Positions 33,524 to 42,951 of a stretch of DNA of 64,000 nt are shown here, in pieces; positions within the stretch are counted from its first letter, which is position 1; every line of letters begins with the position of its first letter. The notes below the pieces were generated by a model. The model saw only the letters and a program-made list of their open reading frames with translations. It made no database searches and was not told the DNA's origin. The DNA comes from Natronococcus sp. AD-5 (GTDB lineage Archaea > Halobacteriota > Halobacteria > Halobacteriales > Natrialbaceae): the NCBI RefSeq assembly GCF_030734285.1, contig NZ_CP132294.1:1798001-1862000 (forward strand), given 5' to 3'. Made by a program: the position numbers and the translations under genes.

Positions 33524-34518
33524 CAGGAACTCACCTCGTCGGTCTCGTCTCCGCCGATCGTCTTCGCGTGGCGGGCGCGCACCCGCGGGTTGAACAGACG
33601 GTCGGCCGACTGTGCGAACAGCGTCAGCCCCATCGAGAGGAGGATCACGGCGAGCATCGGCATCAACAGCCAGTGGAACGCCGCGACCGACGACGTCGCA
33701 CCGGCCTGTCTGACGGCATCGCTCATCATGACGCCCCAGTTAGTCCGATTGTACGGCAGGATCCCCAGGAAGTAGAGGCCGACGGAGCCGAAGATCACCG
33801 CGCGGGCCTGCTGGACAAAGTTCATCGTGATGTACGGCATCAGGTTGGGAATGATGTCCGCGGAGAGGATCTTCGGCGTCGAGACGCCCATGATGCGGGA
33901 GGCCTCGACGTACTCGGCGTCTCTGAGGGTCAGCACCTGCGAGCGCAGCGCGCGGGCGAGGCCGGCCCACGCGTTGATCGACAGCAGGACGCCGATGGCG
34001 TACGGGTTACCCCCGATGGGCAACACGCCGGCGAGGACGATCACCAGCGGGAGGCCGGGAATCGTCAGCAGCACGTCCGTGACCGTCATCAGGACGCGAT
34101 CGACGACCCCGCCCTTGTAGCCGGAGGTCGTGCCGATAGCCGTCGCCATGACCACCGAGAACACCGCACCTGCGGTGATCATCTGGAGCATCGGCACCGT
34201 GGCGTACGTGATCTGCGAGAGAATGTCGACGCCCGACGCGGTCGTGCCGAGCGGGTGCTCGAGCGTCCGGAACGCGCCGACCAGTCGGTCTCCCTGGTTC
34301 GTTCGCGGTTCGTCGACGAGGCGGACGCCGACGGTCCCCAGGAAGAGGAACCCGGAGATGATGACGACGGCGATACGGGCCCGCCAGTCGTGCCAGACGA
34401 TCCGCGCGGGTGCGAGCACGAGCTCGTCGATCAGCTGGCGATACCGTTCGGACCGCGTCAGCTGCGTCTCCGAGAGCGTCTCGAAGTCGGAGGTCTCAGT
34501 ACGACTCACGGGACTCAC
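33523..34518 (-). CDS. ABC importer permease (OppC-type)
   Basis: A 331-residue inner-membrane protein with an N-terminal cytoplasmic stretch and one helix (IAVVIISGFLFLGTVGVRLV), then the binding-protein-dependent transport core with the EAA loop (EYVEASRIMGVSTPKILSAD). Five to six helices in total. It overlaps the other permease by 23 bp, normal in this operon type. Confidence 0.92.
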   Translation of the reverse strand: MSPVSRTETSDFETLSETQLTRSERYRQLIDELVLAPARIVWHDWRARIAVVIISGFLFLGTVGVRLVDEPRTNQGDRLVGAFRTLEHPLGTTASGVDILSQITYATVPMLQMITAGAVFSVVMATAIGTTSGYKGGVVDRVLMTVTDVLLTIPGLPLVIVLAGVLPIGGNPYAIGVLLSINAWAGLARALRSQVLTLRDAEYVEASRIMGVSTPKILSADIIPNLMPYITMNFVQQARAVIFGSVGLYFLGILPYNRTNWGVMMSDAVRQAGATSSVAAFHWLLMPMLAVILLSMGLTLFAQSADRLFNPRVRARHAKTIGGDETDEVSS

Positions 34519-35503
34519 CTCGTTTGGCGCGGGGGTCGAGTTTGCCGTAGGTCAGATCGGCGACGTAGATGCCGATCACGACCGCCACGGTGATCAGAAT
34601 GAACGCGCCCATCATCACCGGATAGTCGCGCTGGTCGATCGCGCTGATGAGGTAGTAGCCGACACCAGGATACGAGAAGATCTCCTCGATGATCACGGCG
34701 CCGCCGAACATCGTCCCGATGGCGATCATCAGGCCGGTGTACATCGGCAGGATGGCGTTTCGGGCGACGTACCGAAGCGCGATCCGCCGCTCCGACAGCC
34801 CCCGTAGTCGAGCGACGTGCAGGTAATCCGCTCCGAGCACCCGAATGCTGTTGCCGCGCATGTCGAGTGCCCACCCGCCGAACGCGACGACCGTCATCGA
34901 CAGGATGGGAAGGGCGCCGTGGTGGGCCGCACTGAGCAGGAACTCGAGGCTCAATCCGGGATCGATCCCGGAGGCGTAGTGACCGCCGGTCGGGAACACT
35001 CCCCCGCGATAGGCGAGGAACGTCAGTGCGAGGAGTCCGACGACGTAACTCGGCGTCGAGTTCAGCAGTAACGCGACGACCGTCGAAGAGACGTCGAATC
35101 GACTTCCCTCTCGATAGGCCATAAACGCGCCCAGGCTGATCCCGATAACGAACGCGAGGAACAGCGAGACTGACATGATGAAGATCGTCCAGGGTATCGC
35201 ACTCCCGAGAATGTCGACCACCGGGTCGCCGTACCACGTCGACTCGCCGAGATCGCCCGTCAAGATGCTCGCCATGTAGTCGAAGTACTGGACGTACAGC
35301 GGCTCGTCGACGGCGATGTTCGTCTGGGCTTCGATTCGCCGATTGATCTGCTCGGTGGTGAGATCACCGCCCTGCTGGAGCATCTGCGCCCGAAGGTAGT
35401 CGACCGGCCCGCCGGGGAGCAGGCGGACGAGTGCGAACGTCAGCGATATCGTCGCGAAGACGGTGAATATCGCTTGTGCAGTTCGTTTGAGTACGTAACT
35501 CAT
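34496..35503 (-). CDS. ABC importer permease (OppB-type)
   Basis: A 335-residue permease with the typical start (LKRTAQAIFTVFATISLTFA), an extended external loop and the EAA-like loop (DYLHVARLRGLSERRIALRY). Six helices expected. Together with the OppC-type protein it forms the pore of the importer. It lies 26 bp downstream of the binding-protein gene. Confidence 0.93.
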   Translation of the reverse strand: MSYVLKRTAQAIFTVFATISLTFALVRLLPGGPVDYLRAQMLQQGGDLTTEQINRRIEAQTNIAVDEPLYVQYFDYMASILTGDLGESTWYGDPVVDILGSAIPWTIFIMSVSLFLAFVIGISLGAFMAYREGSRFDVSSTVVALLLNSTPSYVVGLLALTFLAYRGGVFPTGGHYASGIDPGLSLEFLLSAAHHGALPILSMTVVAFGGWALDMRGNSIRVLGADYLHVARLRGLSERRIALRYVARNAILPMYTGLMIAIGTMFGGAVIIEEIFSYPGVGYYLISAIDQRDYPVMMGAFILITVAVVIGIYVADLTYGKLDPRAKRGESRESY

Positions 35504-35529
35504 TACTGATATGGAAACGGGTGCGTCTG

Positions 35530-37371
35530 TTACTCGCTCAGGTCTTCGGTGCCGGACAGTGCGAGTTCGTCGATGAGTACGCTCGGATCGATCGATTCGC
35601 CGTCGCGCACACCGTCGTGCAGGACCGGCGCCTCGAACTCGTCCGGGAAGTTTGCCGCGTCCTGAATGCTTCCCTCGCCGCCCGTGTAGAGGTGATCGAA
35701 GTGGTAGTAGGGGTACGCCTGATCGTAGTTCGCCCAGCCTTCGACGCCGGCGACGAAGTCACCGTCCGGGAAATCCTGCCCGAAGTACGTTCCGACGTCT
35801 CGGGTGAGCATCTCGGACTCGATTCCGAACTGATCGAGCTGGTCGACGACGGTTTCGACCGCCGAAACCCAGTCGGAGAAGCCGCTCGGCACCTTGACGG
35901 GCACCTCGATCGGATCGCCGTTTTCGTCGACCCAGGTCTCGTCCTCGAAGGCGTAGCCCGCCTCTTCCAGTAGCTCTTCCGCTCGCCCCTCATCGTCGTA
36001 CGGCTCGAACTCGTCGACGACGCCGTCGAGCCACTCCTCTTCAACGCGGTTCGTGAAGTCCCCGGTGATCCCGCTGGGATACTTCACGCCGAGCTTCGAA
36101 CCGGTTCCGGCCCCGGAGTTCTCGGCGACCAGGTCGCGGTTGATCACGTGCGCAATCGCTTGGCGAACCTCGCGCTTACCGAGGTGCTCGTCGTCGTGGT
36201 TGAAGACCAGTCCCATTCCCCAGTGGCGCGGAATCTCTGCGATCTGAACGTGGTCGGGGAGCTGGTTGACCTGGTTTTGCGGCATAAACAGCGTCGCGTC
36301 GCCGTCGATCTCGTCGTTCTGCAGCGCGCTCCAGCGCGCGTCGTTCGACGGCATGTGCCGGTTCTCGACGTGTTCGAAGTCGATGTTGTCGGCGTCGGGG
36401 TGATCCTCGAACTTCGAGAGCAGCGTCCGCTGAGAGTCCGCACCCTCGAACTGGAACGGACCGCAGCCGATCGGCTCTTCGACGGCCCAGTCCGTGAGGT
36501 CGCCGTAGACCTCGACCTCCTCGTCGCCGTCCTCGGCGTCGTCCATCCGCTCGACGTACTCGCCGTACTCACTGTCTTTGGCGACCAGTCGCGTCGGCTG
36601 GAGCAATCCGAGGATAATCTGGCTGTTGATCGGCTCCGAGAGCGTGAGTTCCGCCGTCGCGTCGTCGACGGCCTCGACGCTGGTCGCTACCTCGTCGACG
36701 AAATCGCGCAGCGTTCCGCCGGCGTACATGTCCAGTTTCAGCTGATTGACCACGTCCTGTGCGACGACGTCGTCGCCGTCGTGCCAGGTGAGTCCGTCCC
36801 GGACCGTGAGCGTGATCGACTCGCCGTCGATCTCCCAATCGGAAATCGCGTACCCCTCGTACTCGGCTTCGACGATGTTGTAGGCCATGAACCGGTCGAA
36901 CAGCATCCGACGCGGTTCGGCGTACTCGACGCCGTTCCACGGGTTGTACTGGGAGTCTTCGGGAACCGCCCACTGAGTAAGCGACAGCGTGTCGTCGCCG
37001 TTTGCCTCCCACTGGCCGAAGCGGGGGAGCCACTCCGTCGGCCAGTAGTACATCACGTCACTGTTGTCGGGACTCGGAACGTCCCACTCGTCCGTCGTCT
37101 GGAACGATTGCGCGAGTTTCTCCATGACCGGCAACACGGGGAGCTCCTGGTTCGTGATCCAGGCCAGTTCCTGGATTTTCTCGAGTTCCTCCTCTCCCAC
37201 GTCGATCGAATCACCGGCCTGGAATCCGTCGTCGTCGCCGTTTCCGTCTCCCGCTTCCCGTCCGCCGCATCCGGCCAGCAGCGCCGAACCGCCTGCGGCG
37301 CCGATCCCTTTCATAAATCGCCGGCGAGCGAGCGCCGGGACTACCGTGCTCTGAATGTCCTTCTCGGGCAT
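35530..37371 (-). CDS. Tat lipoprotein, ABC substrate-binding protein, family 5
   Basis: A 613-residue solute-binding protein. The leader LARRRFMKGIGAAGGSALLAGCGG has both the Tat twin arginine and a lipobox with Cys at the cleavage point, as usual for haloarchaea. The mature part carries the SBP_bac_5 features (DGLTWHDGDDVVAQDVVNQL, EPIGCGPFQFEG, REVRQAIAHVINRDLVA). Family 5 proteins carry peptides but also oligosaccharides such as cellobiose. Since the operon also encodes TrmB and faces an alpha-glucosidase, a sugar substrate is likely, but this is inference. ATG 37371 is preferred over 37386. Confidence 0.9.
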   Translation of the reverse strand: MPEKDIQSTVVPALARRRFMKGIGAAGGSALLAGCGGREAGDGNGDDDGFQAGDSIDVGEEELEKIQELAWITNQELPVLPVMEKLAQSFQTTDEWDVPSPDNSDVMYYWPTEWLPRFGQWEANGDDTLSLTQWAVPEDSQYNPWNGVEYAEPRRMLFDRFMAYNIVEAEYEGYAISDWEIDGESITLTVRDGLTWHDGDDVVAQDVVNQLKLDMYAGGTLRDFVDEVATSVEAVDDATAELTLSEPINSQIILGLLQPTRLVAKDSEYGEYVERMDDAEDGDEEVEVYGDLTDWAVEEPIGCGPFQFEGADSQRTLLSKFEDHPDADNIDFEHVENRHMPSNDARWSALQNDEIDGDATLFMPQNQVNQLPDHVQIAEIPRHWGMGLVFNHDDEHLGKREVRQAIAHVINRDLVAENSGAGTGSKLGVKYPSGITGDFTNRVEEEWLDGVVDEFEPYDDEGRAEELLEEAGYAFEDETWVDENGDPIEVPVKVPSGFSDWVSAVETVVDQLDQFGIESEMLTRDVGTYFGQDFPDGDFVAGVEGWANYDQAYPYYHFDHLYTGGEGSIQDAANFPDEFEAPVLHDGVRDGESIDPSVLIDELALSGTEDLSE

Positions 37372-37593
37372 GAGGGAGAGGAACAAATCGAACCCTAATA
37401 AAAATTAGGTCGAAATATTACTTCCAGATTTTATTTCCTTGTCAAATTATTTAATTTATTAATCACAACTTCCGATAGGGCATAAATATCACTATAGATA
37501 ACCTCGTACGGAACAGAATATCGATCTCTGTGCTGACAGATACACTCATTCGGTGGCGGTACGAGGGTGAGAATCGGTGGCCGGCAGTACCCC

Positions 37594-37609
37594 GTTGAAA
37601 AAATTCAAC
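37594..37609. promoter_or_regulatory. palindrome in front of the alpha-glucosidase gene
   Basis: GTTGAA, AAAA, TTCAAC: a perfect 6-bp inverted repeat 34 bp upstream of ATG 37644, in the 272-bp gap shared with the divergent binding-protein gene. The gap is AT-rich (37381-37510) unlike its surroundings. A regulator site (TrmB is the obvious candidate) or a core-promoter element are both possible. I did not find the TACT-type TrmB site known from Halobacterium. Confidence 0.45.
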
Positions 37610-37643
37610 GTGTTTTTGTCACCCGCCGCCGACTGTGCTGACG

Positions 37644-39326
37644 ATGACTAACACCGACCACGACGACCGCCAGTGGTGGAAAGAAGCGGTCGTCTACCAG
37701 GTCTATCCGCGGAGTTTCAACGACTCGAGCGGGGACGGGATCGGAGACATCCCCGGCATCGTCGAGAAGGTCGACTACCTCGAGGCGCTGGGCGTCGACG
37801 TCGTCTGGCTGAACCCGGTCTACGAGTCGCCGATGGCGGACAACGGCTACGACATCGCCGACTACCGCTCGATCCACCCGCGGTTCGGGACGATGGACGA
37901 CTGGGAGCGCCTGCTCGAGGAACTCCACGCCCGGGACATGCGCCTGATCATGGACCTGGTCGTCAATCACACCTCCGACGAACACGAGTGGTTTCGCCGC
38001 TCGCGCGAAGCGGATGCGGAGTACGAGGACTATTACTACTGGCGCGAGGGCGACGACGGTCCGCCGAACGACTGGGACTCCTTCTTCGGCGGTTCCGCGT
38101 GGAGCTACGACGAGGAACGCGGCGAGTACTACCTCCACCTGTTCGACGAGAAGCAGCCGGATCTGAACTGGCGCAACGAGACCGTCCGCGAGGAGGTCTA
38201 CGAGATGATGCGCTGGTGGCTCGAGCAGGGGATCGACGGCTTCCGAATGGACGTCATCAACCTCGTCTCGAAAACGGAGGGGCTTCCGGACGGCGATCCG
38301 GACGACGGGATGACCGGCGCGGAACACTTCGTCGACGGCCCCCGTTCGACGGAGTACATCGGCGAAATGTGCGACCGCGCGCTCGCGGGGTACGACGTGA
38401 TGACCGTCGGCGAGATGATCGGCGTCGACGCCGAGACCGCCCTCGAGTACGTCGGCGAGGACGGCTGCGGGCTGTCGATGTTGATCCACTTCGAGCACAT
38501 GGGCGTCGATACCGGCGACGGCGGCAAGTGGGACGTCGCGGAGCTCGACCTGCTCGAGCTCAAGGAGATCATCACCGACTGGCAGGAGACGCTCGCGGGC
38601 GAGGGCTGGAACTGCCTCTATCTGAGCAACCACGACCAGCCGCGCGCCGTCTCCCGGTTCGGCGACGACGGCGAGTACCGCGAGGAGTCCGCCAAGATGC
38701 TCGCCACGTTCCTCTTTACGCTCCAGGGGACGCCGTTCGTCTACCAGGGCCAGGAAATCGGCGCGACGAACACGACGTTCGAAACGCCCGACGACATCCG
38801 GGACGTCGAAGCCGAGAACTTCGTCGATCTGAGCCTCGAGTCGGGCGCGTACGACTCCTACGAAGAGGTCCGGCCAATCGTCGAGTCGCGGAGCCGCGAC
38901 AACGCGCGGACGCCGATGCAGTGGTCGGACGAGGAGTACGCGGGGTTCAGCGAGAGCGAACCCTGGATCGACGTCGCGGACGACTACGAGGAGATCAACG
39001 TCGAGGCGGCCCGCGCGGATCCGGACTCCGTCTGGCACTACTACCGCGAGCTGATCGAGTTGCGCGAGGAGCGCGACGTCTTCGTCTACGGCGAGTACGA
39101 CCTGCTCCTGCCCGACCATCCCGAGGTGTTCGCTTACAGGCGAACGCTCGAGGACGAGACGCTGCTGGTCGTCTGTAACTTCTTCGACGACGAGCCGACC
39201 GTCGACCTGCCGCCCCTCGCCGCCGTCGAGGCACCCGAACTCGTGATCGGCAACTACGAGGGAGGCGAGCCGGGAGACGGCGCGCTCGAGCTTCGGCCGT
39301 ACGAGGCGCGCGTATACGTGCTGTAG
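37644..39326 (+). CDS. alpha-glucosidase, GH13 family
   Basis: A 560-residue cytoplasmic enzyme of the oligo-1,6-glucosidase/alpha-glucosidase group. The four GH13 regions are present: DLVVNHTSDEHEWF (I), GFRMDVINLVSK with nucleophile Asp (II), TVGEMIGV with acid/base Glu (III), LSNHDQPRAVSRFG (IV), plus QVYPRSFNDSSGDGIGDI near the N-terminus. It hydrolyses alpha-linked glucose from short sugars such as maltose or isomaltose. Divergent from the importer operon and probably co-regulated by TrmB. ATG 37644 is preferred to GTG 37635. Confidence 0.94.
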   Translation: MTNTDHDDRQWWKEAVVYQVYPRSFNDSSGDGIGDIPGIVEKVDYLEALGVDVVWLNPVYESPMADNGYDIADYRSIHPRFGTMDDWERLLEELHARDMRLIMDLVVNHTSDEHEWFRRSREADAEYEDYYYWREGDDGPPNDWDSFFGGSAWSYDEERGEYYLHLFDEKQPDLNWRNETVREEVYEMMRWWLEQGIDGFRMDVINLVSKTEGLPDGDPDDGMTGAEHFVDGPRSTEYIGEMCDRALAGYDVMTVGEMIGVDAETALEYVGEDGCGLSMLIHFEHMGVDTGDGGKWDVAELDLLELKEIITDWQETLAGEGWNCLYLSNHDQPRAVSRFGDDGEYREESAKMLATFLFTLQGTPFVYQGQEIGATNTTFETPDDIRDVEAENFVDLSLESGAYDSYEEVRPIVESRSRDNARTPMQWSDEEYAGFSESEPWIDVADDYEEINVEAARADPDSVWHYYRELIELREERDVFVYGEYDLLLPDHPEVFAYRRTLEDETLLVVCNFFDDEPTVDLPPLAAVEAPELVIGNYEGGEPGDGALELRPYEARVYVL

Positions 39327-39472
39327 TCGCTCCCCGGCTCGGCTCGTGCGAACGTTCGAGTGCGGACGACGCTCTGTCAGCCGGAACTGTTCACCGGCCG
39401 ACACCGTCATCGACCGACGTCCGTCAGACATCGCGCGAGGTTTATTACCCGGCGTTCACATTGGTTGCGAGT

Positions 39473-40327
39473 GTGGCCTTCAGCAGGGATCCGCTCGACG
39501 AACTCGCCGTCCCCGACGGGACGGAAGCCAAGGAAGTCGCCCTCGAGACCGACGGAGACGTCCTCGTCGGCAGTCGGTCGACGATCGACTTCGGCGTCCG
39601 CGGACGGAACGTCCTCGCAGGTGAGAGCGTCGAGTTCGGCGGCGACATCGAGGCCGAAGGCGATTGTCGGCTCGACATGTGGTGTGACGTCGCGAACAAC
39701 GTCCTGGTCGGCCAGGACGCCTACATCGGCGAGCGCGTCCACGTCGGCGGCGAGATGAAGGTCGCCGGCGACCTGGACATCGGCGACGACGTCGAGATCG
39801 AGGAAGGGTTCGAAGCCAACGGCTGGATCGTCATCCGAAATCCGATGCCGACGATCGTGTTCCTCTTCGTCTACCTCAAACAGCTCCTGCTCATCGGCGA
39901 GGAGGACGCCGCCCAGCGGCTCATCTCCGAACTCGTGGACGAGGACGAGGAGGTCGAGGCCGACCCCCTGATCGTGCCCCGCAACGCGACCGTCAGCGAC
40001 GACGCCTGGCGCGTCTCGACGCCCGCGACGATCGGCGACGACTGCCGACTCCACGGCAACATCCGCGCCGAGACGATCGACGTCGGGAGCGACTGTAACG
40101 TCTTCGGCAGCCTCAGGGCTCGCGACGACGTCTCGGTCGGCGAGGGGACCCGCATCCACGGCGACCTGACGACTCGCAGCGGCGACGTCGTCATCGAACG
40201 TGACGCGCGCATCCTCGGCGACGTCTCGTGCGAGAACCTCGCGCTCGGGCCGGGGGCCGAGGTCGACGGCTCCATCCGCGCCGACGGCGAGATCACGATG
40301 CGGACGACCGAGCGCGAGCGGGAGTGA
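39473..40327 (+). CDS. polymer-forming cytoskeletal protein (bactofilin-like)
   Basis: A 284-residue protein of short beta-helix-type repeats (VLVGSRSTIDFGVRGRNVLA, GERVHVGGEMKVAGDLDIGD, GTRIHGDLTTRSGDVVIERD, ILGDVSCENLALGPGAEVDG) as in bactofilins, which self-assemble into filaments without nucleotide. A hydrophobic stretch in the middle (MPTIVFLFVYLKQLLLIG) splits the repeats into two halves, which is uncommon and might be a membrane-associated loop. GTG 39473 is chosen: TTTATTACC at 39441-39449 sits about 25 bp upstream, as for a leaderless transcript. Function in shape or envelope is by analogy. Confidence 0.8.
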   Translation: MAFSRDPLDELAVPDGTEAKEVALETDGDVLVGSRSTIDFGVRGRNVLAGESVEFGGDIEAEGDCRLDMWCDVANNVLVGQDAYIGERVHVGGEMKVAGDLDIGDDVEIEEGFEANGWIVIRNPMPTIVFLFVYLKQLLLIGEEDAAQRLISELVDEDEEVEADPLIVPRNATVSDDAWRVSTPATIGDDCRLHGNIRAETIDVGSDCNVFGSLRARDDVSVGEGTRIHGDLTTRSGDVVIERDARILGDVSCENLALGPGAEVDGSIRADGEITMRTTERERE

Positions 40328-40431
40328 CTCGAGTTCGGCCGACCGACCGGCGTCTCGGCCGACGCGACCCTCTTCTCCGCGACTGGTACCGATCACGGTC
40401 GCGAGATCTACCCTCGAGCGTCGATTTTTAC

Positions 40432-40463
40432 CCCTATCCTTAATAGCCAGAGTTGCGATAGGG
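40432..40463. promoter_or_regulatory. inverted repeat and TATA box upstream of fixA
   Basis: CCCTATC (40432-40438) and GATAGGG (40457-40463) are perfect inverted 7-mers around the TATA-like CCTTAATAG (40438-40446). Enclosing the promoter between them would let a bound dimer block or loop it. The fixA ATG is 49 bp further. Confidence 0.5.
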
Positions 40464-40511
40464 TGATACGAGAATGGCAAGCGAAACCACATCACACGCA
40501 CAGAGAGGAGT

Positions 40512-41375
40512 ATGCGATCGCTCGTACTGACGAAAGGCGTCCCGGACTTCTCCGAAGGGGCGGTGTCGTTCGACGAGGACGGTCACCTCGAGCGGGGGAA
40601 GACGCCGACGGTGATGAACCCGAACGACGAGTTCGCGCTCGAGGCCGCCCTCCAGACGAGGGTCCGCCACGGCGGTCACGTCAGCGGGGTGAGCATGGGG
40701 CCGCCCGGCTACGGCGACGTCTTACGGGGGGCGATGGAGTCGGTCTACACCGACGACAGCTACCTGCTCTCGGACCGCGAGCTGGCGGCCTCGGACACGT
40801 GGGCGACCGCGATCACGCTCAGCGCGGGTATCGAGAAGTACCGAGAGGAGGTCGCAGACGTCGACCTCGTCTTCGCGGGCTTCAAGACCGCCGACGGGGA
40901 GACCGGCCAGACCGGCCCCCAGACCTGCTGGGCGCTCGACTGGCCGATCGTCACCCACGTCATCGCGCTGGACATCGACCCCGACGAGCGCCGACTCCGC
41001 GCCAAGCGCCTCGTCGAGGGCGACATCGACGAGATCGAGACCGTCGAGGCGCCTCTGCCCTGCATGGTCGTCACCGACCCGGAGTTCGAGCCCGCCTATC
41101 GAAAGGCGTCCCACCGGCTGACGCACAAGCAGCTTCGGGCGGAGACCCAGGAGCGGGCGGCCGAGCACGACGAGCACCTGACGACGTGGGATCACGTCGA
41201 CCTGAGCTTAGATCCCGACTACATCGGGCTCGACGGCTCGCCGACGATCGTCTCCTCCGTCGACCCGATTCCGAAGGCGCCCTCGGAGCGGGAGGCGACG
41301 ATGATCGATCCCGACGACAGCGGCGCGATGGAACCCGTACTCGAGGAACTGCATCCGTTCGCGAGGGGTGACTGA
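40512..41375 (+). CDS. fixA: electron transfer flavoprotein beta subunit
   Basis: A 287-residue ETF beta/FixA subunit: MRSLVLTKGVPDFSEGAVSF, a conserved MNPNDEFALEAAL stretch, and a DVDLVFAGFKTADGETGQTG AMP-binding region. It heads a four-gene operon with FixB, FixC and a small protein. In haloarchaea this set carries electrons between a dehydrogenase flavin and the quinone pool or ferredoxin, and can bifurcate electrons. ETF assignment is firm; bifurcation is inference. Confidence 0.93.
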   Translation: MRSLVLTKGVPDFSEGAVSFDEDGHLERGKTPTVMNPNDEFALEAALQTRVRHGGHVSGVSMGPPGYGDVLRGAMESVYTDDSYLLSDRELAASDTWATAITLSAGIEKYREEVADVDLVFAGFKTADGETGQTGPQTCWALDWPIVTHVIALDIDPDERRLRAKRLVEGDIDEIETVEAPLPCMVVTDPEFEPAYRKASHRLTHKQLRAETQERAAEHDEHLTTWDHVDLSLDPDYIGLDGSPTIVSSVDPIPKAPSEREATMIDPDDSGAMEPVLEELHPFARGD

Positions 41376-41376
41376 C

Positions 41377-42951
41377 ATGGCACTGGATCCGAACGAACAC
41401 ACGGTCGACGAACTGGACGAGGAACTCGAGACGATCGACGACGCCGACGAGCTCCAGGCGGTGCTCGAGGCGGAACAGGCCGGGCGGGATCGCAAAACCG
41501 CACGGGAGGCGATTCACCGGCGACTCGAGATCGTCGACGAGGCGGGCGACGAGCGCGACGGCGTCGAGGAGGGAACCGAGACGGAAGGCGAGTACGAGGA
41601 GACGAAAGAGGACGTCGGCGAGGAGGCGGAAGGTGAGGAAGTGGACGAAGTCGACGAGGCCGACGAGGCAGACGAAGAAGCCGACGAATCGGCGACCGAG
41701 GAAGAAGAAGACGACCTCTCCCACCCGACTCGAGACAAGAAACACGTTCGCGCGCTCGACGGCGGCGATTACGCCGACATGTGGGTGTTCTGCGAGACCC
41801 AGCAGGGCGAGCTGCTCGAGGTCTCGAGAGAGATGCTCGGGAAGGCCCGAGAGCTGATGGACCAGTTCGAGGAGGATTACGGCGCGGAAGAGCGGGTCGT
41901 CGCATTCCTGATGGGCGACGACTGCGAGGGGCTGGCCGAGGAGTGTATCGCCCACGGCGCCGACGTCGCGGTCTACCACGACGACGATCGGCTCGAGCGG
42001 TTCCTCCACAAGCCCTACACCGAGATCGCGGCCCACATGGCCCGCGGGCAGGGAACCGTCGAGAGCACCGACTGGCGCGACTACGACGAACCGCGGTACG
42101 TCCTGTTCCCGGCGACGAACAACGGACGGGACCTCTCGGCGAAGGTCCAGGCGGAGCTGGACTCGGGGCTCGCTTCGGACTGTTCGGACCTCTACATCGA
42201 GGAAAACGAGGTGTCGAACCCGGTCAAGACCGGCGAACCCGGCGTCAAGAAGACCTTCGAGAAGGTCCTGCACATGAAGCGCCCGGACTTCTCCGGATTC
42301 GAGTACTCGACGATCCTCTGTCTCGACAACCCCGGGCGGGACTTCCACCCGCAGGGCGCGTCGATCATTCCTGGCAGCTTCGATCCCCTCGAGCCGGATT
42401 ACGACCGCGAGGGGCTCGTGATCGAGCACGACATGGAACTCGACGAGGACTGGTTCCGCGTCGAGATCACCGAGCACGACCAGCTCGAGGCCGGGATCGA
42501 CCTCGCAGGCCACGAGGTGATCGTCTGTCTCGGCCGCGGCATCGCCGACGATCCGACCGCGGGGATGGAACTCGCTCTCGACCTCGTCGACGCCTTCGAG
42601 GACGCCGAACTCGGTATCACTCGCGGGATCGTCACCTCCGCCTACCAGTTCGAGGGCCATATCGAGGAGTACTCGAAGGAGGAACGCCAGATCGGGGAGA
42701 CGGGACAGGTCGTCGCCCCCGACCTCTACATCGCCGCGGGCGTCTCCGGGGCGGTCCAGCACAAGGTCGGGATGGACGAGTCGGACACGATCGTCGCGAT
42801 CAACACCGACTCCGACGCCCGAATTCGCGACTTCAGCGACTACTTCATCGAGGGGGACCTCTTCGAGGTGCTCCCGCGGCTCACGGCGGCGGTCGAAGCG
42901 GGCGAGACGGAACTCGAGGCGGTCGCCGACGGCAGCGGAGGTGACGACTGA
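41377..42951 (+). CDS. fixB: electron transfer flavoprotein alpha subunit with acidic N-terminal extension
   Basis: A 524-residue FixB. Residues about 1-120 are a low-complexity acidic region (many EEAEGEEVDEVDEADEADE-like runs) absent from ordinary ETF alpha (about 320-400 residues). The ETF domain starts near DYADMWVFCETQQGELLEVS and ends with the FAD-binding module (GRGIADDPTAGMELA, SAYQFEGHIEEYSKEERQIG, GVSGAVQHKVGM). ATG 41377 begins 1 bp after the fixA stop; GTG 41368 is an alternative. The start overlaps the next gene's with TGATG at the other end. Confidence 0.92.
   Translation: MALDPNEHTVDELDEELETIDDADELQAVLEAEQAGRDRKTAREAIHRRLEIVDEAGDERDGVEEGTETEGEYEETKEDVGEEAEGEEVDEVDEADEADEEADESATEEEEDDLSHPTRDKKHVRALDGGDYADMWVFCETQQGELLEVSREMLGKARELMDQFEEDYGAEERVVAFLMGDDCEGLAEECIAHGADVAVYHDDDRLERFLHKPYTEIAAHMARGQGTVESTDWRDYDEPRYVLFPATNNGRDLSAKVQAELDSGLASDCSDLYIEENEVSNPVKTGEPGVKKTFEKVLHMKRPDFSGFEYSTILCLDNPGRDFHPQGASIIPGSFDPLEPDYDREGLVIEHDMELDEDWFRVEITEHDQLEAGIDLAGHEVIVCLGRGIADDPTAGMELALDLVDAFEDAELGITRGIVTSAYQFEGHIEEYSKEERQIGETGQVVAPDLYIAAGVSGAVQHKVGMDESDTIVAINTDSDARIRDFSDYFIEGDLFEVLPRLTAAVEAGETELEAVADGSGGDD

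Noticed and set aside
37387-37643. Halobacterium-type TrmB operator (TACT and GAGTA half sites)
   Set aside because: I looked for the half sites in this gap and did not find a correctly spaced pair; only the GTTGAA/TTCAAC palindrome stands out.
37605-39431. 608-residue minus-strand frame opposite the alpha-glucosidase
   Set aside because: Antisense shadow of GH13 codons; Val/Leu/Asp/Arg bias and no domain.
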